Positions 61,584 through 64,000 of a DNA stretch of 64,000 nucleotides are shown here, one piece after another. Numbering within the stretch: the stretch's first letter is position 1; every line of letters begins with the position of its first letter. A program made the position numbers and the translations under genes. This DNA comes from DAOTWC01 sp048499435. GTDB taxonomy: Bacteria > Chloroflexota > Anaerolineae > Aggregatilineales > Phototrophicaceae. The stretch lies in NCBI GenBank assembly GCA_048499435.1, contig JASNZW010000001.1:955761-1019760 (forward strand), written 5' to 3'. The notes beneath the pieces are model-generated. The model was not told where the DNA came from, ran no database searches, and was given only the letters and a program-made list of their open reading frames with translations.

Positions 61584-63809
61584 TCACCCGCCGATCGTGC
61601 CGCCTTCGGGGGCCTGCAGCGGGACGTATGGCCCCTCAGACCAGAAGGGCGGGAAGCCAAAGCGTTCCTGGTTGTAGTAGTCCTCCAGGATGCGGCGCGT
61701 GATCGGCGCGGCGATCTGCGAGCCTTCCAGCGACTGCTCGACCATCACGGCGATGGCGATCTGCGGGTTGTCCGCCGGGGAGTAGGACACGAACCAGGCG
61801 TTCGGGTAGCGCGCGGTCTGCGCCGTCCCGGTTTTGCCGCACACGGTGAACGGCGCGTTCTCGAACGGCCAGACAGCCGTGCCCAGTTCTTCGTCAACGG
61901 TGACGGCGCACATGCCCTCGTGCAGCGTCGCCAGCGTCTCCGGGCGCAGTTCCAGGCTGCCGATCACCTGCGGCTGCGCCTCAAAGACCGGGGGCGCGTC
62001 GTCCATCCCGCCGATGCGCTGCACCAGGTACGGCTGGTAAACGGTCCCGCCGTTGGCGACCGCCGCGACCAGCTTGGCCATCTGGATGAGCGAGAGCTTC
62101 ACGTCGCCCTGGCCAACCGCCTCGTTGATGGCCGCCGACACGTTGTTGGGCAGCGGGATTTCGCCGGGGGCTTCAGCGCCATAGTAATCAATGCCGGAGC
62201 GCGTCAGGCCCATGCGCTGGCCGTAGTCAATCAGCGTGGAGGGGCCGCGCCGGTTGTAAAGTTCCGCGCCCATCTGGTAATAGAACGGGTCGCACGACGA
62301 TGTGAGCGCCTGCGCCATCGTGATCTCGCCCGCCGGCTCCATGCCGTCGGTAAAGCGCCAGTCCTTGCGCTCGAAGCCGACGGTATCGCCGTAGGGCGCG
62401 CCGTCCCAGCGCAGGTCGCAGTAGAAGGTGTCGTCATAGCCGAAGATGCCTTCTTCAGCGGCGGCGGCGGTCGTCACGATTTTAAAGACCGAGCCGGGCG
62501 CATACTGGCCCTGAAACACGCGGTTGAACAGAGGGGTGCGCGTGTCATTGAACAGCTCAGCGATGCGGTCGCCGGCGGTGATGATCGTGCAGCAGTAGGT
62601 GTCCGGGTTGAACAGGTCCGGCTCAAACAGGGGGTAGCTGGCCGCCGCCAGGATCGCGCCGGTGTGGATATCCAGCACCACCGCCGCGCCGCCGGTCGAG
62701 ACATCGCGCGCGCCCCAGGTCGGCTCAGCATAGTTGAAGGCGTCGGCCAGGGCCTGCGCCACAATCACCTGAAGGTCACGGTCAATGGTCAGCGTGACCG
62801 GCTGGGCCGGCTGGCCCTCAGTGGTGGACAGCTCGCGCACCACCGTGCCGCCTGGCTCAACGATGCTCAGCACGCGCCGCGCCTGTCCGCTTAGCTCGTC
62901 CTCAAACGCCAGCTCGATGCCGCCGCGCCCCACCAGGTCGCCGCTCTGGTAGCCGCGATCCTGCCACTCATCAAGCTGGTCGGCGGGAATCTGGCCCACG
63001 TAGCCGGTCACGTGGGAAATGGCGTTGCCCCGGTAGTAGCGGCGGGTCTGGCGGTCAAGCGTGTTGTCCAACAGGATGCCGCAGGTCTCGCTCAGGACCT
63101 GACTGTTGGCGGTGTAGACGTCGGCGTCAACTTCCCCGACGTAAAACACCGTGTCAAGCGTGGGGTAACGGTTGAAAAACGTCTGCAAGTCCTGGCGCTG
63201 GCGGCGCAGAAGCTGCGCCAGCAGGTCCAGACAGGCGGCTTCGTCGGGGATGTTGGCGCGGCGCAGGTACAGCGCGGTCACTGTGCCGCCTTCCTCAACC
63301 AGCAGCTCGCCGTTGCGGTCATAGATGTTGGCGCGCTGGCTGCGCTGGCCGGCGGCGCGTAACTGCGTGCCGGGGGCCATGCCGTCGAAAATGTCCATGC
63401 TGGACCAGGCCACGCGCCAGCCGTTCGCCGTCTGCACCAGCCGCATCGTGCGCCCGCTGTCCGTGATTGGCGCGAAAAAGGCCGATTCCAGCGTGATGTC
63501 GTAAGTGACCGCCGCCGACGTGCCCTGAAGCTGCGCGCCGCTGATGGCGTAGGCCAGGCCGGTTTTGCCTGTCGCGCCGTCGGCCTCGCTGTAGGCGGCG
63601 CGGAACACGTTGATATCGTACAGCGTCTGGCTGCGCGCGCTGATCAGCGCGTACATGGCGTCATAGTCGCCGGCGGCCCAGGCGTCCAGAAAGGCGGCGG
63701 CTACTTCGGCGGGCGTGCCGCCCTGCGCCGCCGCGCCCACGGCGCTCACGCTGAGGACCAGCGCCAGCAGCAGGGTAAAGAGCGCGCGTCTGAGATAGCG
63801 GTCAGTCAT
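61584..63809 (-). CDS. PBP2-type peptidoglycan transpeptidase
   Basis: 741 residues. After a signal/anchor (RALFTLLLALVLSVSAVGAAAQ) comes a MecA/NTF2-like domain (about 30-130), a dimerisation segment with RANIYDRNGELLVEEG, and the transpeptidase domain. The active serine is Ser440 in APGSVFKIV (SxxK), then SCD (about 503-506, the SxD form typical of PBP2), and Lys659-Thr-Gly in CGKTGTAQ. It cross-links cell wall peptide stems. The start at 63809 (MTDRYLRR) is used because the upstream frame is not signal-like. Confidence 0.9.
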   Translation of the reverse strand: MTDRYLRRALFTLLLALVLSVSAVGAAAQGGTPAEVAAAFLDAWAAGDYDAMYALISARSQTLYDINVFRAAYSEADGATGKTGLAYAISGAQLQGTSAAVTYDITLESAFFAPITDSGRTMRLVQTANGWRVAWSSMDIFDGMAPGTQLRAAGQRSQRANIYDRNGELLVEEGGTVTALYLRRANIPDEAACLDLLAQLLRRQRQDLQTFFNRYPTLDTVFYVGEVDADVYTANSQVLSETCGILLDNTLDRQTRRYYRGNAISHVTGYVGQIPADQLDEWQDRGYQSGDLVGRGGIELAFEDELSGQARRVLSIVEPGGTVVRELSTTEGQPAQPVTLTIDRDLQVIVAQALADAFNYAEPTWGARDVSTGGAAVVLDIHTGAILAAASYPLFEPDLFNPDTYCCTIITAGDRIAELFNDTRTPLFNRVFQGQYAPGSVFKIVTTAAAAEEGIFGYDDTFYCDLRWDGAPYGDTVGFERKDWRFTDGMEPAGEITMAQALTSSCDPFYYQMGAELYNRRGPSTLIDYGQRMGLTRSGIDYYGAEAPGEIPLPNNVSAAINEAVGQGDVKLSLIQMAKLVAAVANGGTVYQPYLVQRIGGMDDAPPVFEAQPQVIGSLELRPETLATLHEGMCAVTVDEELGTAVWPFENAPFTVCGKTGTAQTARYPNAWFVSYSPADNPQIAIAVMVEQSLEGSQIAAPITRRILEDYYNQERFGFPPFWSEGPYVPLQAPEGGTIGG

Positions 63810-63892
63810 CAATCGTCGCTTACAATAAGGCACAAACCAGTCAACGGGCATCACTATAACACCGCGGGCGCGGGCGCGTCCATAGGCGGTCA

Positions 63893-64000
63893 GCCTGCGC
63901 TCGCCTGCCGCACGCGACCGCACCCGCCGCACGCGACCTCACCCCCCCGGCGCGACCTCACCCCCCGGCCCCCCCCCCCCCCACCCCCGCCGCCGCCCGC
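63893..64000. repeat. Low-complexity C-rich end
   Basis: Repeats of GCACGCGACC and CCTCACCCCCC followed by a run of about 14 C residues. Part resembles the CTCACCCCC ends of the palindromic repeats at 4725 and 35083. It may be a fragment of that element or an assembly-edge artefact. Confidence 0.5.

Overview
The window is GC-rich chromosomal DNA, most likely from a Chloroflexota bacterium (Anaerolineae-like). That is an inference from gene content: Csx15 beside a type III-B locus, serine/threonine kinase- and PP2C-like membrane proteins with Thr/Pro-rich linkers, and many exported proteins of unknown function. There are no rRNA or tRNA genes and no insertion sequence that I could see.

1-2.6 kb: a truncated HD-domain gene, an M50 metalloprotease, an exported protein and a small Asp-rich membrane protein. 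2.7-14.1 kb: a type III-B CRISPR-Cas locus, read on the minus strand. It runs cas6-cmr1-cmr2(cas10)-cmr3-cmr4-cmr5-cmr6, then a CARF-LuxR-HTH protein, a second CARF protein and csx15, then a leader and an 18-repeat array. Cas10 keeps GGDD but has no HD nuclease domain, so the system probably works through cyclic oligoadenylate made for the two CARF proteins, with Csx15 as a possible attenuator. No cas1/cas2 is present. A second copy of leader plus one repeat lies upstream of cas6, so the operon is bracketed by direct repeats of about 260 bp. The upstream copy has a mutated promoter and no spacers.

14-46 kb: mostly housekeeping and envelope genes. They are DinB-like, dtd, a DEAD-box helicase, a GT39-like membrane glycosyltransferase, a giant atypical kinase, yjjX, a CysQ-like phosphatase, a SET-domain protein, a CinA-type amidase, a LysM lipoprotein, rpsB-tsf-pyrH, a secreted protein with a six-fold repeat, a degenerate PP2C/propeller membrane protein, VIT/VWA, map, a PPC-repeat lipoprotein with a PAS histidine kinase, a Nif11-like peptide with a flavodoxin, and kdpDE without kdpFABC.

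46-61.6 kb: a catabolic or transport island. A liv-type ABC transporter operon encloses a Tm-1-like (UPF0261) gene flanked by two PEP-hydrolase-like TIM barrels. A divergent GntR/FCD regulator and a lactate-permease-like gene share a region with a clear FadR-type operator. A CitE-like lyase, a PPOX protein, a TetR regulator and a YceI protein follow, then a second UPF0261/TIM-barrel pair. 61.6-63.8 kb: a PBP2-type transpeptidase. The last ~100 bases are low-complexity C-rich sequence, probably a contig edge.
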